Of a stretch of 64,000 bases of DNA, positions 19,811-28,958 are shown piece after piece; positions within the stretch are counted from its first letter, which is position 1; the number at the start of each line of letters is the position of its first letter. Origin of the DNA: Brevundimonas goettingensis (GTDB lineage: Bacteria; Pseudomonadota; Alphaproteobacteria; Caulobacterales; Caulobacteraceae); assembly GCF_017487405.1 (NCBI RefSeq), contig NZ_CP062222.1, positions 3,023,001-3,087,000 on the forward strand. The letters are read 5' to 3'. Position numbers and translations under genes: made by a program. A model generated the notes under the pieces. That model was not told the DNA's origin, ran no database searches, and saw only the letters and a program-made list of their open reading frames with translations.

Positions 19811-19949
19811 GGAACGCTACGCATTAGCATCGGTCAAGCGACCGGAAGCGTCGGGGGACGTAACCGGAAGACCGCTTGATTGACGGCCGGCTCCTGCCGG
19901 TCGAGCGAGCGGCGGCCTTGTCGGGGGACAGGGCCGCCGTTCTTATTTT
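19811..19949 (+). ncRNA. Candidate small RNA ending in an intrinsic terminator
   Basis: In the gene-free stretch 19600-20052 there is a rightward unit with sRNA-like parts. GGAAC at 19811-19815 resembles the -35 box of EcfG/SigT promoters, but the -10 16 bases on (GGTC) is a poor match. A 7-bp hairpin at 19885-19902 displays TCCT in its loop. A long terminator hairpin, GGCGGCCTTGTC to GACAGGGCCGCC (19911-19938), is followed by GTTCTTATTTT. If transcription starts about 19845 the RNA would be about 105 nt. No ORF fits. The aldo-keto reductase stops 211 bases before GGAAC, so the terminator could simply belong to that gene. Confidence 0.35.
19911..19949 (+). terminator. Rho-independent terminator
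   Basis: A 12-bp stem (one G-T pair), loop GGGG, followed by a T-rich run GTTCTTATTTT. It ends either the candidate small RNA or the aldo-keto reductase transcript. Confidence 0.8.
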
Positions 19950-19962
19950 CAGACCAAACAGA

Positions 19963-19992
19963 AACGGCCCCGGGATCGCTCCCGGGGCCGTT
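19963..19992 (-). terminator. Terminator for the fadAB operon (perfect 13-bp hairpin)
   Basis: AACGGCCCCGGGA and TCCCGGGGCCGTT pair perfectly around TCGC. On the minus strand the stem is followed by TCTGTTTGG, a moderately U-rich tail. It lies 60 bases beyond the end of the leftward fadB gene and back to back with the rightward terminator at 19911-19949. Confidence 0.75.
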
Positions 19993-20010
19993 CTGCATTT
20001 GAGGCTCGAG

Positions 20011-20067
20011 GTCCGCCTAGGCGGCGGCCTTTCATTCCCGTTGGAAGTCCGCCTAGGCGGCGGCCTT
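20011..20067. repeat. 36-bp-spaced duplication of the fadB 3' end
   Basis: The 21 bases GTCCGCCTAGGCGGCGGCCTT occur at 20011-20031 and again at 20047-20067. The second copy includes the fadB stop codon and last Ala codons. The first is therefore a short duplicated copy of the gene end lying just downstream of the stop. Confidence 0.85.
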
Positions 20068-22254
20068 CTGCGAGCCGGCGAAGTTTCCGTAGAAGGTCTC
20101 GCCCTTGGCGGCCATGTCGCGCAGCAGCTGCGGGACCTTGAAGCGGTCGCCATAAGTCGCAGCCAGACGGTCGGCCGTTTCCACGAACTTCGCCAGGCCG
20201 GTCTGGTCGATCAAGGTGATCGGGCCGCCGGTCCAGGGCGCGAAGCCCCAGCCCAGGATGGCGCCGAGGTCGGCTTCGCGCGGGTCGTCGATGACGCCCT
20301 CTTCCCAGCAGCGGGCCACTTCCACGGCCTGACGGTAGAGCAGGCGGGTCTTCAGCTCGTCGATCTGGCCGAAGGCGCCGGGCTCTTCCGGACCGTCGAT
20401 GTGTTTGGTCACCGGCGCCAGTTCGGCGAGGCCGGCCCACAGGGTCTTGGGCTTGGAGGCGTAGTCGTAGAAGCCCATGCCGTTCTTGCGACCGAAGCGA
20501 CCGCCCTCGACCATCTTCGCCACGATGTCCGCGCCCTCGGCCGGGACGTATTTGTCGCCCAGGTCCAGAGCCGTCTGTTTGGCGATCTTGTACGAGAGGT
20601 CCAGCGCGACGTCGTCGTGCATTTCCAGCGGACCCCGCGGCATGCCGGTCATGCGGCCGACGTTGTCGATCAGGGCCGGGGCCCAGCCCTCTTCCAGCAT
20701 CGCCATGCCTTCCATCAGGAAGGTGGAGAAGCAGCGCGAGGTGTAGAAGCCGCGGCTGTCGTTGACGACGATCGGGGTCTTCTTGATCTTCAGGACGTAG
20801 TCGAGGGTCTTGGCGATGGCCGCCTCACCCGTCTTCTCGCCGAGGATGATCTCGACCAGCATCATCTTGTCGACCGGCGAGAAGAAGTGGATGCCGATGA
20901 AGTCCTCGGGACGCACCGACGCTTCGGCCAGACCGGTGATCGGCAGGGTCGAGGTGTTGGAGCCGAAGATCGCGCCTTCGGCCAGCTGGGCCTCGGCGCG
21001 CTTCGTCACGTCAGCCTTGATCTCGCGGTTTTCGAACACGGCTTCGACGACCAGGTCCGAACCCTTGATCAGGTCGTAGTCGGTGGTCGCGGTGACCGAG
21101 CCGAGCAGGGCGTCAAACTTCTCCTGGGTCAGCTGACCGCGCGACAGGCGTTTCTTCAGCAGTTCCTCGACGTGGGCCTTGCCCTTGTCGGCGGCTTCCT
21201 GGGTCTGGTCGATCAGGATGGTCTCGATGCCGGCCATGGCCTGAACGTAGGCGATGCCCGCGCCCATCATGCCGGCGCCGATGACGGTGACCTTTTTCGG
21301 ATCCGACTTCGGCACACCCGCCGGACGCACGGCGCCCTTGTCCAGCTCCTGCTTGGACAGGAACAGCGAACGGATCATGGCCTGGGCCTGCGGCGTCATC
21401 AGGGTCTTGATGAAGTAGCGGGTCTCGATGCGCAGGGCGGCGTCGATCGGCACCTGAATGCCCTCATAGACGGCCTTCATCAGGTTCAGGGCGGCCGGGT
21501 AGTTGCCGTAGGTCTGCTTCTTGATCATGGCGTTGCCGACCAGGAAGTTCTGGATGCCCGCCGGGTGGTAGGGGCCGCCGCCGGGCTGTTTGAAGCCCTT
21601 GTCGTCCCACGGCGCGACAGCCTTGCCGCCGCCCTTGATCCAGGCCTTGGCGGCCTCGACCTCGGAGCCCGCCGCAACGACCTCATGGATGATGCCGGCG
21701 CCCTTGGCGTCGTTGGGACGGAAGGACTTGCCCTCGGTCATGGCCATCATCGCCGCCTGGACGCCGATAAGGCGCGGCAGGCGCTGGGTGCCGCCGCCGC
21801 CCGGGAACAGGCCGACCTTGATCTCGGGCAGGCCGAGCTGGATCTTCGGATTGTCGCCGGCGACGCGGTAGTGGCAGGCCAGGGTCAGTTCCAGACCGCC
21901 GCCCAGGGCCAGGCCGTTGATGGCGGCCGCGACCGGCTTGCCGCAGGTCTCGATGGCGCGCAGGGCGCCGTTCATCTTCCAGCCCGCGTCGAAGGCGTCC
22001 TGCAGGGAGGCGCCGCCGACCATGCCGCCGGCCATGTCGCCGAGGTCGGCGCCGGCGCAGAAGCCCGAGGCCTTGCCCGAGGTGATGACCGCGCCCTTGA
22101 TGGACTCGTCCGTCTTGATGAGCTCGGCCAGTTCCGGCAGCTCGGCCATGACGCCGGAGGTCAGGGTGTTCATCGAACGGCCCGGGACGTCGAAGGCGAT
22201 GACGGCGATGCCGTCGGCGTCGACGTCGATCTTGAAGTTCTCGAAGGTTTTCAT
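20053..22254 (-). CDS. fadB: Fatty acid oxidation multifunctional protein (enoyl-CoA hydratase / 3-hydroxyacyl-CoA dehydrogenase)
   Basis: 733 residues. Residues 1 to about 190 are a crotonase domain with oxyanion-hole segments ([37 protein letters not shown]) and the catalytic Glu region [22 protein letters not shown]. About 320-500 is the NAD-binding dehydrogenase domain ([37 protein letters not shown] with the catalytic His), followed by the C-terminal helical domains ([13 protein letters not shown]). It hydrates trans-2-enoyl-CoA and oxidises the 3-hydroxy product. It is 17 bases downstream of the thiolase gene, forming a fadA-fadB operon. FadJ-like naming is equally possible. Confidence 0.95.
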   Translation of the reverse strand: MKTFENFKIDVDADGIAVIAFDVPGRSMNTLTSGVMAELPELAELIKTDESIKGAVITSGKASGFCAGADLGDMAGGMVGGASLQDAFDAGWKMNGALRAIETCGKPVAAAINGLALGGGLELTLACHYRVAGDNPKIQLGLPEIKVGLFPGGGGTQRLPRLIGVQAAMMAMTEGKSFRPNDAKGAGIIHEVVAAGSEVEAAKAWIKGGGKAVAPWDDKGFKQPGGGPYHPAGIQNFLVGNAMIKKQTYGNYPAALNLMKAVYEGIQVPIDAALRIETRYFIKTLMTPQAQAMIRSLFLSKQELDKGAVRPAGVPKSDPKKVTVIGAGMMGAGIAYVQAMAGIETILIDQTQEAADKGKAHVEELLKKRLSRGQLTQEKFDALLGSVTATTDYDLIKGSDLVVEAVFENREIKADVTKRAEAQLAEGAIFGSNTSTLPITGLAEASVRPEDFIGIHFFSPVDKMMLVEIILGEKTGEAAIAKTLDYVLKIKKTPIVVNDSRGFYTSRCFSTFLMEGMAMLEEGWAPALIDNVGRMTGMPRGPLEMHDDVALDLSYKIAKQTALDLGDKYVPAEGADIVAKMVEGGRFGRKNGMGFYDYASKPKTLWAGLAELAPVTKHIDGPEEPGAFGQIDELKTRLLYRQAVEVARCWEEGVIDDPREADLGAILGWGFAPWTGGPITLIDQTGLAKFVETADRLAATYGDRFKVPQLLRDMAAKGETFYGNFAGSQKAAA

Positions 22255-22270
22255 GGTCGGGATCTCCGGA

Positions 22271-23476
22271 TCAGACGCGTTCGATGACGGTGGCGGTGCC
22301 CATGCCGCCGCCGATGCACAGGGTAATCAGGGCGGTCGACTTGTTCGAGCGCTCCAGCTCGTCCAGGGCGATGCCGGTGATCATGGCGCCGGTGGCGCCG
22401 AGCGGGTGACCCATCGAGATGCCGCCGCCGTTCACGTTCATCTTCGAATGGTCGATGTTCAGGGCCTGCATGTAGCGCAGGACGACGGCCGCGAACGCCT
22501 CGTTCAGCTCCCACAGGTCGATGTCGTCGGGGGTCATTCCAAGCTTGCCGAGCAGCTTGCGGGTCACATACTCCGGACCCGTCAGCATGATCGACGGCTC
22601 CGAGCCGATCGAGGCGCCGCCCAGGATTTTGGCGCGCGGCTTCAGGCCCAGGGCCTGGCCGGCTTCCAGGGTGCCGATCAGGACGCCGGCCGAACCGTCG
22701 ACGATGCCCGAGGAGTTGCCCGGAGTGTGGACGTGGTTGACGCGCTCGACCTCGGGGTAGCGCTGGTTGATCACGGCATCGAAGGCCATCTCGCCCATCA
22801 TGGCGAAGGACGGGTTCAGACCGCCCAGAGACTGCATGTCCGTGTTCGGGCGAATGGTCTCGTCATGGGCCAGACGCACCAGACCCAGCTGGTCCTTGAC
22901 CGGCACGACCGACTTGTTGAAGCGGCCGTCGGCCCAGGCGGCGGCGGCGCGCTTGTGGCTTTCCATCGAATAGGCGTCGACGTCGTCGCGGCTGAAGCCG
23001 TACTTCGAGGCGATCATGTCGGCCGAGACGCCCTGGGGCACGAAATAGGTGGCGAAGGCCGAGGTCGGGTCGACCGGCCAGGCGCCGCCGTCCGAGCCCA
23101 TCGGCACGCGGCTCATGGCCTCGACGCCGCCGCCGACGGCGAAGTCGGCCTCGCCGGACTTCACCTTGGCCGTGGCCATGTTCACGGCTTCCAGACCCGA
23201 GGCGCAGAAGCGGTTGATCTGGACGCCGGCGGTGTACTGCGACCAGCCGGCGTTGAGCACGGCGGTGCGGGCGATATCGGCGCCCTGTTCACCCACGGGG
23301 GTGACGCAGCCGAGGATGACGTCGTCGACCTTGGAGGTGTCCAGATCGTTGCGGTCGCGCAGGGCCTGCAGCACCTGGGTGGCCAGGTCCAGGCCCGTGA
23401 TCTCGTGCAGGGAGCCGTCCTTCTTGCCCTTGCCGCGCGGGGTGCGCACCGCGTCATAGATGTAGGCGTCAGCCAT
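22271..23476 (-). CDS. fadA: Acetyl-CoA C-acyltransferase (thiolase)
   Basis: 401 residues. Active-site Cys in [14 protein letters not shown] (near residue 90), [15 protein letters not shown], the His in [18 protein letters not shown] and the second Cys in [19 protein letters not shown] are all present. This is the degradative thiolase that cleaves 3-oxoacyl-CoA in the last step of beta-oxidation. It is the first gene of a two-gene operon with fadB. An operator-like dyad lies 55 bases upstream at 23531-23546. Confidence 0.95.
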   Translation of the reverse strand: MADAYIYDAVRTPRGKGKKDGSLHEITGLDLATQVLQALRDRNDLDTSKVDDVILGCVTPVGEQGADIARTAVLNAGWSQYTAGVQINRFCASGLEAVNMATAKVKSGEADFAVGGGVEAMSRVPMGSDGGAWPVDPTSAFATYFVPQGVSADMIASKYGFSRDDVDAYSMESHKRAAAAWADGRFNKSVVPVKDQLGLVRLAHDETIRPNTDMQSLGGLNPSFAMMGEMAFDAVINQRYPEVERVNHVHTPGNSSGIVDGSAGVLIGTLEAGQALGLKPRAKILGGASIGSEPSIMLTGPEYVTRKLLGKLGMTPDDIDLWELNEAFAAVVLRYMQALNIDHSKMNVNGGGISMGHPLGATGAMITGIALDELERSNKSTALITLCIGGGMGTATVIERV

Positions 23477-23530
23477 GGGAGTCAGTCTCCAATAAGGACG
23501 GTTCGAAGCGTTGGCGCCATGAACCCTACG

Positions 23531-23546
23531 TTTACGTCAACGTCAA
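23531..23546 (-). promoter_or_regulatory. Operator-like dyad upstream of fadAB
   Basis: TTTACGT-CA-ACGTCAA is a near-perfect dyad (one mismatch) 55 bases before the fadA start. Palindromes of ACGT half-sites are the kind of site used by MerR/TetR-type regulators of acyl-CoA and branched-chain catabolism in proteobacteria, LiuR among them. The identity of the regulator is inference. Confidence 0.4.
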
Positions 23547-23724
23547 GTAAGAAGGCGCGTGGCGGAAGGGTAGTCCTGCATTCGTGATCGCGACAGGCGC
23601 GCCCGCGCCAACCGGTTCGCGTTAGCCGTTCCCTCACCCCCTTCGTGTATCGTCGTTTGGCATGAACCCTGCGGAGACGGGGCGAACGGGCCCGAAACGG
23701 GCCTGATCGGGACAGGTGGGGACA

Positions 23725-23943
23725 ATGAGGATTGGCCATCATGGCTATGAGATCGAAGTCCATGGTGGTCGAACGGACTGGCTGTGGGTCGTCTTCGATG
23801 AGGAAGGGGACCAACTGCGCTCCGGCCACGCCCAGACGCAGGCCTCGGCGCTGCGCCGCGCCCGCCGTACGGTCGCCTGGCTGAGCAACCCGCTGATCGC
23901 CTGGATCGAACCCCTGCTGGCCCCGGCGTCGCATCAGGCCTGA
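23725..23943 (+). CDS. Small hypothetical protein
   Basis: 72 residues starting MRIGHHGYEIEVHGGRTDWLWVVFDEEGDQLRSGHAQTQASALRRARRTVAWLSNP. The start ATG 23725 has a GGTGGGGACA leader; an in-frame GTG lies 9 bases upstream. The sequence alternates in a way that suggests a small beta-sheet followed by an Arg-rich helix, with SALRRAR reminiscent of small DUF proteins that pair with RNA- or nucleotide-binding partners, but I do not recognise the family. Its last 10 bases overlap the 3' end of the convergent VOC gene. Confidence 0.55.
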   Translation: MRIGHHGYEIEVHGGRTDWLWVVFDEEGDQLRSGHAQTQASALRRARRTVAWLSNPLIAWIEPLLAPASHQA

Positions 23944-24335
23944 CGCGAGGACGCCTCGTCCGGCGCATGGCAGACCGCCTCGACGTTGAACCCGTCAGGA
24001 TCGAGGACGAAGGCCGCATAATAGGCGGCGCCGTACCGGGGGCGCAGGCCCGGCCCACCATTATCCTGCCCGCCCGCCGCCAGGGCCGCCGCGTGAAAGG
24101 CCTCGACCTCGGCCCGCGTTTCGGCGCGAAAGGCGACGTGATTGCTCTCCCCCGGACGCTCCTTGTCGGCGATGACGAAATCGACCTCGTCGCCGACCCC
24201 GAACATCACCGCCGTGCCGCCGGCTTCGGTCTGCGCATCATGGATCAACCGATAGCCAAGGGGTTCGAGCGCCGCCTCGTAGAAGGCGCGCGAGCGGGCG
24301 ATGTCGGTCACCGCCAATCCGATATGGTCGATCAT
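23934..24335 (-). CDS. VOC family protein (glyoxalase/dioxygenase fold)
   Basis: 133 residues, one VOC domain made of two beta-alpha-beta-beta-beta modules. It starts MIDHIGLAVTDIARSRAFYEAAL (typical first metal-side His) and ends AYYAAFVLDPDGFNVEAVCH, with the Glu that often completes the metal site. SNHVAFRAETRAEVEAFHAAALAAGGQDNG links the two. Enzymes of this kind include glyoxalases and fosfomycin-type thiol transferases; the substrate is unknown. ATG 24335 is preceded by GGGAGACG; the longer upstream frame is the antisense of the hemerythrin gene. A second VOC gene with similar ending occurs at 48820. Confidence 0.85.
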   Translation of the reverse strand: MIDHIGLAVTDIARSRAFYEAALEPLGYRLIHDAQTEAGGTAVMFGVGDEVDFVIADKERPGESNHVAFRAETRAEVEAFHAAALAAGGQDNGGPGLRPRYGAAYYAAFVLDPDGFNVEAVCHAPDEASSRQA

Positions 24336-24455
24336 GAGACGTCTCCCTGTGTCGTCAATCGAACGCGGAAAGCGTGGAAAGGCGCCCGTTGTGTCGGCCT
24401 CCCGACACCCGCAAACCCTTGTTCGCGCTAACGACTCGCACCTAGCTGAGCCGTA

Positions 24456-24481
24456 GGAACATCCGCCGCTCTCCGCGCCTT
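24456..24481 (+). promoter_or_regulatory. EcfG/SigT-like promoter before the hemerythrin gene
   Basis: GGAAC, 17 bases, then CCTT. The general-stress sigma factor of alphaproteobacteria recognises GGAAC-N16/17-CGTT, so the -10 box has one mismatch. It ends 40 bases before the ATG. Tentative. Confidence 0.3.
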
Positions 24482-24521
24482 CTCCCGCCAGACACGCCCC
24501 GCTGTCAGAAGGAAAGACGTC

Positions 24522-25067
24522 ATGGCCCAGACCTACGAAGAGATGGACGCGATCGCGATGCTGAAGGCCGACCACCGCAAGGTGGAAGAGATCTTCGCCG
24601 CTTTCGAGGCCGCCACCAGCCCTGCGAAAAAACAGAAGCTCGCCCTTGAAGCCTGCTTGGAGCTCAAGGTGCACACCACCATCGAGGAGGAGGTCTTCTA
24701 TCCGGCCTGCGAAGGCAAGATCGAGGAAGACCTGCTCAAGGAAGCCTATGTCGAGCACGACGGCGCCAAGGTGCTGATCAACGAGATCGAGGCTTCGAGC
24801 CCCGAGGACGACTTCTACGACGCCAAGGTCAAGGTGCTGTCCGAGGAGATCGAACACCACGTCAAGGAAGAGGAAGAGCGCGTCGAGGGCATGTTCGCCC
24901 AGGCCCGCGCGGCTGGCCTCGACATGGATGCCCTCGCCGACGCCATGCGCGCCCGCAAGAAGACGGCGATGGAAGAATTTCAGGCCGGGAAGCCCGCAGA
25001 AACCCGCACCATGGCCGGCGACAAGGGCGTGGAAGACGCCCCCCTCACGGCCGTCGAGGCCCGCTGA
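24522..25067 (+). CDS. Hemerythrin HHE domain protein
   Basis: 181 residues, a four-helix bundle with di-iron ligand candidates His18 (LKADHRKV), His51 and Glu55 (VHTTIEEEVFYP), His79 (VEHDGAK), and His112/His113 with Glu116 (IEHHVKEEEERVEG). This is the ligand order of hemerythrin-like HHE proteins, which bind oxygen or protect against nitrosative and oxidative stress. The C-terminal 30 residues are a loose tail. AGAAGGAAAG precedes the ATG. It is a single-gene unit, and a GGAAC-type promoter may place it in the general stress response. Confidence 0.9.
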   Translation: MAQTYEEMDAIAMLKADHRKVEEIFAAFEAATSPAKKQKLALEACLELKVHTTIEEEVFYPACEGKIEEDLLKEAYVEHDGAKVLINEIEASSPEDDFYDAKVKVLSEEIEHHVKEEEERVEGMFAQARAAGLDMDALADAMRARKKTAMEEFQAGKPAETRTMAGDKGVEDAPLTAVEAR

Positions 25068-25219
25068 TTGTCCGGGGATCGACGACACCGACCCTCGCCG
25101 TCGGTCCCCGCCATTCCGCCCGGTGTTGACACACCCCCTCCCCCGTCCGACAACGCCGCTCCGGAAAAGTCCCGCCGCATTCCGCGCGCGGGCTTTCTGC
25201 TTTTGGAGGTACTGGTCCC

Positions 25220-26419
25220 GTGTCCACAAACCATCTGATGGGTGTCTACAATCGTGCTCCGCTGGAAGTGGATCGCGGGCGAGGCGCGCGTCTGTGGTCG
25301 ACGGACGGCACGGAATATCTGGATATGGTCTCCGGCATCTCGACCAACGCCCTGGGTCACGCCAACCCGGTGCTGGTTCAGGCGATCAAGGACCAGGCCG
25401 AGAAGCTCTGGCACGTCTCCAACATCTACCGGATCCCGGGCCAGGAGCAGCTGGCCGACATGCTGTGCGAACATTCGTTCGCCGACCGGGTCTTCTTCGC
25501 CAACTCGGGCACCGAGGCGGTGGAATGCGCCCTGAAGACCGCGCGCCGCTACCACTGGGCCAACGGCGCGCCTGAGCGGATCGACATCTACGGCTTTGAC
25601 GGCTCGTTCCACGGCCGGACCTATGGCGCGATCAACGCCGCCGCCAACCCGGCCTATGTCGAGGGCTTCGGCCCGAAGATGGAAGGCTTCCACCAGTTGC
25701 TCTGGGGCGACCGCGAGGCGCTGGAAGCGGCCCTGACCAATCCGACCACCTGCGCCATCGTGCTGGAGCCGGTTCAGGGCGAGGGCGGCTGCCGCGTGAC
25801 CTCCGACGAGGACCTGCGCTGGATGCGTCAGATGGCGGACGAGAATGGCGTCCTGATCATCTTCGACGAGGTCCAGTGCGGCATGGGCCGGACCGGCAAG
25901 CTGTGGGCCCACGAATGGGCGGGCGTCAGCCCGGACATCATGGCCATCGCCAAGGCGCTCGGCGGCGGCTTCCCGATCGGCGCCTGTCTGGCCACCGAAA
26001 AGGCGGCCTCGGGCATGGTCGCGGGCGTCCACGGCACCACCTTCGGCGGCAACCCCCTGGCCATGGCCGTGGGTCTGGCGGCCTTCGGCGAACTGGTGAA
26101 GCCCGAGCTGATCCAGAACGTCAACGAGATCGCCGCCTATCTGAAGCAGCAGCTGGCGGGCCTGCAGGACCGCTTCCCGGACGTCATCGTCGACGTCCGC
26201 GGCAAGGGGCTGCTGATCGGCGTCAAGCTGGTCCCGAACAACCGCGACTTCATGGCCCTGGCCCGCGATGACCAGCAGCTGCTGGTCGCCGGCGGCGGCG
26301 ACAACTGCTGCCGCATCCTGCCGCCGCTCAACCTGACCCTCGACGAGGCCCGTGAGGCCATCCGTCGCTTCGAAGGCGCCTGCGAGACGGCGCGCGAGCA
26401 AATGAAGGCGGTGGCGTAA
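25220..26419 (+). CDS. argD: Acetylornithine aminotransferase
   Basis: 399 residues, class III PLP aminotransferase of standard length. [20 protein letters not shown] begins the PLP phosphate-binding region, [20 protein letters not shown] carries the Asp that holds the pyridine nitrogen, and the Schiff-base Lys is in [15 protein letters not shown]. It converts N-acetylglutamate semialdehyde to N-acetylornithine. The start is GTG 25220, with GGAGG about 10 bases upstream. Its TAA overlaps the ATG of argF (TAATG), so arginine synthesis is coupled here. Confidence 0.95.
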   Translation: MSTNHLMGVYNRAPLEVDRGRGARLWSTDGTEYLDMVSGISTNALGHANPVLVQAIKDQAEKLWHVSNIYRIPGQEQLADMLCEHSFADRVFFANSGTEAVECALKTARRYHWANGAPERIDIYGFDGSFHGRTYGAINAAANPAYVEGFGPKMEGFHQLLWGDREALEAALTNPTTCAIVLEPVQGEGGCRVTSDEDLRWMRQMADENGVLIIFDEVQCGMGRTGKLWAHEWAGVSPDIMAIAKALGGGFPIGACLATEKAASGMVAGVHGTTFGGNPLAMAVGLAAFGELVKPELIQNVNEIAAYLKQQLAGLQDRFPDVIVDVRGKGLLIGVKLVPNNRDFMALARDDQQLLVAGGGDNCCRILPPLNLTLDEAREAIRRFEGACETAREQMKAVA

Positions 26420-27342
26420 TGGCTCAGGTCAGACATTTCCTCGACATCCACCGGCTGGACGCCGCCGACCTGCGCGCCATCCTCGACGACGCCCACGCCC
26501 GCAAGGCCGCCCGCAAGGGCTGGCCCCAAGGCCGCGCCGACGCCGACGCGCCGGGCAAGGACCGCGTCCTGGCCATGATCTTCGAGAAGAATTCGACCCG
26601 CACGCGGTTCAGCTTCGACGCGGCCATCCGCCAGCTGGGCGGCTCGTCCATCATCGCCACGGCCAGCGACATGCAGTTGGGGCGCGGCGAGCCGGTCGAG
26701 GACACCGCCAAGGTCCTGTCGCGCATGGTCGACGCCGTGATGATCCGCGCCAACAACCACGAGGACGTCGAGCGCTTCGCCCGCGTCTCGACCGTGCCGG
26801 TGATCAACGGCCTGACCGACCGCTCGCACCCGTGCCAGATCCTGGCCGACCTGCAGACCATCGAGGAGCAGAAGGGGCCGATCGCGGGCAAGACCATCGC
26901 CTGGGTCGGGGACGGCAACAACGTCTGCCACAGCTTCATGCATGCGGCGCCCAAGTTCGGCTTCCACCTGAACGTCGCCTGCCCGGCCGAGTATCACCCG
27001 GACCTGCACGATCTGGCCAAGGGCGGCAACGCCGTCACCCTGACCGCCGACCCGCGCGAGGCGGTAAAGGGCGCCGACGTCGTGGTCACCGACACCTGGG
27101 TCTCGATGGGCGACAGCGACTATGAAGAGCGCCTGCAGGCTTTCGAGGCCTATACGGTCGACGAGGCCCTGATGGACCTGGCCGATCCGGACGCGGTCTT
27201 CCTGCACTGCCTGCCCGCCCACCGCGGCGAGGAGGTGACCGACGCCGTCATCGACGGGCCCAAGTCGCTGGTCTGGGACGAGGCCGAGAACCGCATCCAC
27301 GCCCAGAAGGCCGTCCTGGCCTGGTGCTTCGGGGCCTTCTAG
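26419..27342 (+). CDS. argF: Ornithine carbamoyltransferase
   Basis: 307 residues. The carbamoyl-phosphate motif STRTRFSF is at about 56-63, and the ornithine-binding signature [11 protein letters not shown] is near the C-terminus; [11 protein letters not shown] belongs to the ornithine loop. It makes citrulline from ornithine and carbamoyl phosphate and follows argD directly, as in many alphaproteobacteria; argH is about 10 kb further along. The stop TAG overlaps the CTA stop of the convergent VOC gene. Confidence 0.97.
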   Translation: MAQVRHFLDIHRLDAADLRAILDDAHARKAARKGWPQGRADADAPGKDRVLAMIFEKNSTRTRFSFDAAIRQLGGSSIIATASDMQLGRGEPVEDTAKVLSRMVDAVMIRANNHEDVERFARVSTVPVINGLTDRSHPCQILADLQTIEEQKGPIAGKTIAWVGDGNNVCHSFMHAAPKFGFHLNVACPAEYHPDLHDLAKGGNAVTLTADPREAVKGADVVVTDTWVSMGDSDYEERLQAFEAYTVDEALMDLADPDAVFLHCLPAHRGEEVTDAVIDGPKSLVWDEAENRIHAQKAVLAWCFGAF

Positions 27343-27719
27343 GCGCCGTAGGTCACGAACGACACCACGTTGCCGTCGGGATCGGCGACGTGGAAGTCGG
27401 TCCCGCCCCAGGGCTGGACTGTCAGCGGATGGGCGAAGGCGACGCCACGCGCCATGAACTCTGCGTACAGGGCCTTCACATCGGTGACGGAGAAGGAGGC
27501 GCAGATCAGCTGCTCCTCCTTCGCCGCGGCCGCCGCAAAGGGCGGGTCGTCCACATGGCGCATGTGGATCACGACGCCGTCGCGCGACACCGCGCCGTAG
27601 AAGGCCGGCTCGCCGTAGAGAAAATCCGTCGTGAAGCCGAGCTGATCGGTGAAGAAGGCGGCGCAGCGCGGCACGTCCGAGACCAGAAGGATGGGGACCA
27701 GCCCCGTCACCGTGCTCAT
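27339..27719 (-). CDS. VOC family protein, glyoxalase/bleomycin-resistance type
   Basis: 126 residues with a single VOC domain: [25 protein letters not shown] at the N-terminus, [14 protein letters not shown] in the middle and [22 protein letters not shown] at the end. The DPDGN turn is the usual marker. Its ATG overlaps the TGA of the upstream YjbR-type gene, so the pair is cotranscribed. Substrate unknown. Confidence 0.85.
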   Translation of the reverse strand: MSTVTGLVPILLVSDVPRCAAFFTDQLGFTTDFLYGEPAFYGAVSRDGVVIHMRHVDDPPFAAAAAKEEQLICASFSVTDVKALYAEFMARGVAFAHPLTVQPWGGTDFHVADPDGNVVSFVTYGA

Positions 27720-28069
27720 GCGAGGCCCCTTTTCAGCGACTTCGGCGCCTGGATCATCCAGGCCGACCGGATCAGGCCTTCCAGCTCGGAAACCTCAAGC
27801 GTCTCCAGCCGGGCCAGGACCGCAGGATAGCCGCGATAGTGATCATCGTCGAAGAAGCGGTCGGGCACCGTCTCGATCAGCATCTCCTTGGCGGCGAGAT
27901 CGCAGCGGATGGCCACAACACCGGGCACGACCTCCCGTTTCGCTTTCGGAGTGGCCCGCGCCAGATAGCTCCAGCACAGACCCTTCTTTCCGACGCCAAA
28001 TCCCACGCCCTCGCCGGAGACGCCGGGCAGGGCGAGCGCGATGCGGGCGAGGTCGGCGGGCGTGGCCAT
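27716..28069 (-). CDS. MmcQ/YjbR family protein
   Basis: 117 residues. It follows the YjbR/CyaY-like fold pattern: N-terminal helix [16 protein letters not shown], then [13 protein letters not shown] and the core [39 protein letters not shown]. The domain is annotated as DNA-binding by fold but its real role is unknown. ATG 28069 starts the domain; the longer frame has no support. It overlaps the downstream VOC gene by four bases. Confidence 0.82.
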   Translation of the reverse strand: MATPADLARIALALPGVSGEGVGFGVGKKGLCWSYLARATPKAKREVVPGVVAIRCDLAAKEMLIETVPDRFFDDDHYRGYPAVLARLETLEVSELEGLIRSAWMIQAPKSLKRGLA

Positions 28070-28106
28070 GACGACAGACCACGCCCATTTCGACCTCAGG
28101 GCAAGC

Positions 28107-28607
28107 CTAGGCCAGATTGACGTCCGCCACCCCGCCCACGTCGGGCTGGGTCTTGGTGAGATTGGCCTTGGCCACCTCAAAGAAGAAGCCGACGGCGCCC
28201 TTCTTGGAAACCCAGACGCGACCGTCATCGCCGTCAAAGCGGATCAGCGTCAGATGCGGGTCGTCCTTGCCCTCCGGATACCAGGCGGCGAGAATCGGGT
28301 TCCAGTGTTTGTCGATGACCTCCTGGTTCCGGCTGATCGACAGCGAGCCATGGAAACAGGCCCAGACTTCCTGGTCCTTGGAGCCATAGGTGAACATGCC
28401 CTTCTGGCCGCCGGTGGCGACGTCGTGCGCCAGATCCGTGGTGTCCAGGGTGAAGAACCAGATGGTGCCGGTCTCCTCCTCGCGATACGCGGTCATCGGC
28501 TGCGAGTGATAGCCGGGCTTGTCGAGGCCCAGCATGCCCGTGTTCGAGCTTTTCAGATGCTTCCAGAATTCCTTTTCCGCCTCGGCGGCGGTCAGATCGT
28601 CGGCCAT
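28107..28607 (-). CDS. Pyridoxamine 5'-phosphate oxidase-like general stress protein
   Basis: 166 residues. The split-barrel flavin-binding fold is seen in EKEFWKHLKSSNTGMLGL, YHSQPMTAYREEETGTIWFFTL, KGMFTYGSKDQEVWACFHGSLSIS and the closing VGFFFEVAKANLTKTQPDVG. This is the general stress protein 26 group, FMN- or F420-type binders of unknown reaction. ATG 28607 is preceded by AGGAGACGA. A GGAAC-type promoter sequence lies 39 bases upstream, fitting a stress-induced gene. Confidence 0.88.
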   Translation of the reverse strand: MADDLTAAEAEKEFWKHLKSSNTGMLGLDKPGYHSQPMTAYREEETGTIWFFTLDTTDLAHDVATGGQKGMFTYGSKDQEVWACFHGSLSISRNQEVIDKHWNPILAAWYPEGKDDPHLTLIRFDGDDGRVWVSKKGAVGFFFEVAKANLTKTQPDVGGVADVNLA

Positions 28608-28645
28608 GGGTCGTCTCCTGTTTCTCATGTTCGGGGTGGAGACTG

Positions 28646-28670
28646 AACCGACTTAAGCTGTTGAAGTTCC
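28646..28670 (-). promoter_or_regulatory. EcfG/SigT-like promoter before the general stress gene
   Basis: On the minus strand GGAAC, 16 bases, GGTT: one mismatch to GGAAC-N16/17-CGTT. It ends 39 bases before the start codon at 28607. Tentative, but supported by the kind of gene it precedes. Confidence 0.35.
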
Positions 28671-28685
28671 TGCGGCCCCGCTTGT

Positions 28686-28901
28686 TCAACCGCCCGGGTG
28701 GGTGATCCCGAACAGGGCGGCCAGATGGATGGCCAGCAGGACGCTGATCGCCCCGAACAGCAGCATCAGAAACCGCCAGGGGGCCATGCGCGGACCCTTG
28801 ATCAGATCTGGCGGACGCTGCCCGCGCCAGCCGGTGAAGACGGTCACGACCAGACAGGCGACAAGCAGGATCAGGGTGGGGGTCAGGGGCACGCGGACCA
28901 A
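28686..28901 (-). CDS. Small two-helix membrane protein
   Basis: 71 residues with two hydrophobic stretches, LTPTLILLVACLVVTVFTGW and APWRFLMLLFGAISVLLAIHLAALFG, joined by a Pro/Arg-rich loop. No known motif. It lies upstream of the general stress gene on the same strand, with 78 bases between. Codon pattern and the clean two-helix design support it being real; the function is unknown. Confidence 0.6.
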   Translation of the reverse strand: MVRVPLTPTLILLVACLVVTVFTGWRGQRPPDLIKGPRMAPWRFLMLLFGAISVLLAIHLAALFGITHPGG

Positions 28902-28958
28902 CTGGCGGCGGCGACGGCCGGAAACAAGTCCGAACGCCTCGAATTCCTTGCCCGGGCG

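Noticed and set aside
19876..22287. Rightward 803-codon open frame over fadB
   Set aside because: Antisense shadow; no recognisable domains, while the minus strand encodes an intact FadB.
23482..23934. Leftward frame opposite the 72-residue gene
   Set aside because: Composition is that of an antisense shadow (long Arg-rich runs), whereas the rightward frame has balanced composition and a leader.
25126..25131. TTGACA as a -35 box for argD
   Set aside because: No acceptable -10 box follows at 15-18 bases or at the spacing used by the Caulobacter housekeeping sigma factor.
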